Assembly: GCF_964204645.1 (NCBI RefSeq)
Contig: NC_134027.1
Location: forward strand, 27,144,485-27,208,484
DNA: 64,000 nucleotides
Direction: 5' to 3'
Source of the DNA: Tubulanus polymorphus
Taxonomy: Eukaryota; Nemertea; Palaeonemertea; Tubulaniformes; Tubulanidae
Made by a program: the position numbers and the translations under genes. Below, one piece after another: positions 62,201 to 64,000 of the stretch (positions are counted from its first letter, which is position 1; each line of letters begins with the position of its first letter). Below the pieces are notes generated by a model. It worked only from the letters and a program-made list of their open reading frames with translations, searched no databases and was not told where the DNA came from.

Positions 62201-64000
62201 TGAATAAAGGTTATGGATTGGTTCACATTAGGTTAGGTTTATTGAATGTCATTGTAATTTTTCCGAGTCTCAAAACAGTTTTCAGCTGTAGCCAAATCTC
62301 TCCCACAAGGGATATCTTTACATCATTTTCACCTTATTTGAATTTTCATCTGATATGAAATTCAAATATGGCTCAGAAATGCCATAGTTTCGCTTTCATC
62401 AAGGGCAGAAATTATAGATGACGAATAACTATGAGTAAGAGCTGAACTGGGAGAGCTCTCTCTCTCTTTCTCTTTCTTTCTGTGTGCGTCACATGAGCGG
62501 TATATTCTGTTATCTATGTGATTCCATCTTAATGGCCGGATCATAGCTAAGCATGTGCAGAAAGACAAAATGCTTTCTTAATCTGACTTGCATGAAACCA
62601 GTAACCTTAGCTGCCCGACTGCTACAGGACTGTTTTATCCAACTGATCATATCTGTATAAATGGTCGGATAAGAACGTGTTGTATTTGCAATCATCAACT
62701 GAATTTTAGAATCACAAATTATAGCTAGCTATCCGCTGCTGTCATTTGTGTTAATGTTGAAATATACGTCTCATTAAAAACCTGTTTATCTTTAGAAAAA
62801 GGTCGCGTCGAATCATGAAAAAAAGAGAAACCGGCTGCACGACCATCATCCAGTCTCGTGTAGTGATGTTCGGAGTTCGTCACGCTACGCGGAGCCCTCC
62901 TAAATTCACACACAACTCGAGTGGGCGTTTGTAACAAAAAACTTTAACTCGAATTGAGCAGCGAAACGTTAAAACAATCAGCTTTAAATTGAACGATGTC
63001 AAACGGTCCAGAGATTCTATTTAGAAATGTTTAAACTGTGACTATTTATCAATAATTTGTCGTTTGTTCAAGTTGAAAGCGTTCACCAGAAAATCCTCTC
63101 AAAGCACCTTTTACAATAATTGTTAATCCGGTGTCCTGTGAAAAAGAGAACTCAATGACCCAACAACCAAACACTGAGATTTCACATTCAGTTGCTAGGT
63201 CGGAGTCGGTGTGGGCTGTAACTATTCGTTGACAGTCCAGCATCACCGAACAGCAGAGGAGGGTATCGGGGTCCTCAGAAAATCTTACAGGATATTTTAC
63301 CTCTCACATCTCATCTGAGCATTTCTGAGGCTGGACATCAAATTAACTTTTAGCCCTAAGTAAGAGGATCCTATTATATTTGAATTTTGTCCATGCACCA
63401 CTCAAGTGGTCGATCGGATCCCTCTTGATAACCCGGATACCATTTCGATATTTGACTGTTTGTCTCAGACGTTTCTGTGATATAGATATATGAATGACAT
63501 GACGTCATCAGTCTCTGCAATACTACGTTTATCTGGTGCGTTCAGCTGATTGATGAGATATAAAAACTGTGGTCAATATTGATGATATTTTTGTAGGTTG
63601 TAACATGCATGATTGATTCTCTCTGAGACTGGATGCTAGTCTGGGTCTCACTGTGAGAGGCTGACAGTATTCTGACAGCCAAGACAGAAATATCAAACAT
63701 TAAAAAAAACGTTTTCTTTTCGTTTCGAGTCACGAATTTATTCATTTCAAAGCGATGCTTGATAAGTAAACAACTTTGAAAATATAAATTCAATTTTTTT
63801 TACAATTTATATCTAATTCAATCTAACTTCATCTATTTCTAAATTCTAAAATAGGCCTTCAACGTTCAAAACAGGAATGCACAAAAATATGTATTCCAAA
63901 ATGCGCGGATATTGAAAGTATTTTTCGAGTCGGAATAAACAATAAGTTTTCTTGATAAGTAATTTTCGAGGTTTGTTTCGAGTTCGGAATAAACCTCAAA

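Larger units (their letters stand above)
43105..64000. other. Gene-poor region of about 21 kb
   Basis: Beyond the NEK4 3' UTR I recognise no protein-coding or standard RNA gene on either strand. The frames present are short, rarely begin after plausible acceptors and do not resemble families I know; the longest come from minisatellites. The region holds dispersed palindromic repeats, two tRNA-like sequences, several tandem arrays and a few repeat-poor blocks, listed separately. Stretches such as 54700-55550, 59600-60400 and 63250-64000 are AT-rich with nothing I can name. It could be a regulatory desert or the far intron of a gene outside the window. Confidence 0.6.

Noticed and set aside
62725-63300. 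Short minus-strand frames near the right end of the window
   Set aside because: No splice-consistent joining or family similarity could be found; kept only as the DTGLTI observation.

Overview
The window is nuclear DNA of a metazoan. Genes are split by many short GT-AG introns, there are no bacterial operon signals, and the DNA is AT-rich and full of palindromic repeats and minisatellites. The orthologues, intron density and an interstitial TTAGGG tract suggest a marine invertebrate, most likely a spiralian (mollusc, annelid or nemertean type). That placement is inference; no species diagnosis is possible from sequence alone.

Layout. 1-528 (+) is the 3' end of an ankyrin/SOCS-box gene. 1281-5001 (+) is a cathepsin A-type lysosomal serine carboxypeptidase (13 exons found, first exon not found). 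6447-10528 (-) is an ARMC10-like armadillo protein with a membrane anchor and a large disordered insert. It is head-to-head with MRPS25 (10652-11448, +), with only 123 bp between the start codons. 11888-13381 (-) is DPM1. It is head-to-head with the first of three intronless MPV17L2-like genes (14067-14771 +, 16035-16739 +, 17142-17771 -). 19556-34892 (-) is a 23-exon ATP9-type P4-ATPase whose introns carry several minisatellites. It is head-to-head with NEK4 (35818-43104, +). 43105-64000 is about 21 kb in which I recognise no gene. It holds dispersed repeats, two tRNA-like sequences, minisatellites and one repeat-poor block with clustered transcription-factor-like motifs.

Functional themes. 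Several neighbours act at the mitochondrion (ARMC10-like outer membrane protein, MRPS25, the MPV17L2-like cluster) or in the endomembrane system (CTSA in lysosomes, DPM1 at the ER, ATP9 at Golgi/endosomes). Transcription is arranged as three divergent pairs and several convergent pairs.

Most notable observations: (1) two adjacent MPV17L2-like genes are nearly identical at both ends but diverged in the middle, and similarity stops almost exactly at the start and stop codons; (2) tandem duplications in the ATP9 gene copy exon edges together with their splice acceptors; (3) two NEK4 exons cannot both be used with their best splice sites without losing frame; (4) the ARMC10-like protein carries a duplicated uncharacterised motif; (5) palindromic elements seem to have seeded minisatellites; (6) a foldback element in NEK4 is flanked by a perfect 14-bp direct repeat. 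I saw no prokaryote-style defence system, CRISPR array or virus-like gene.
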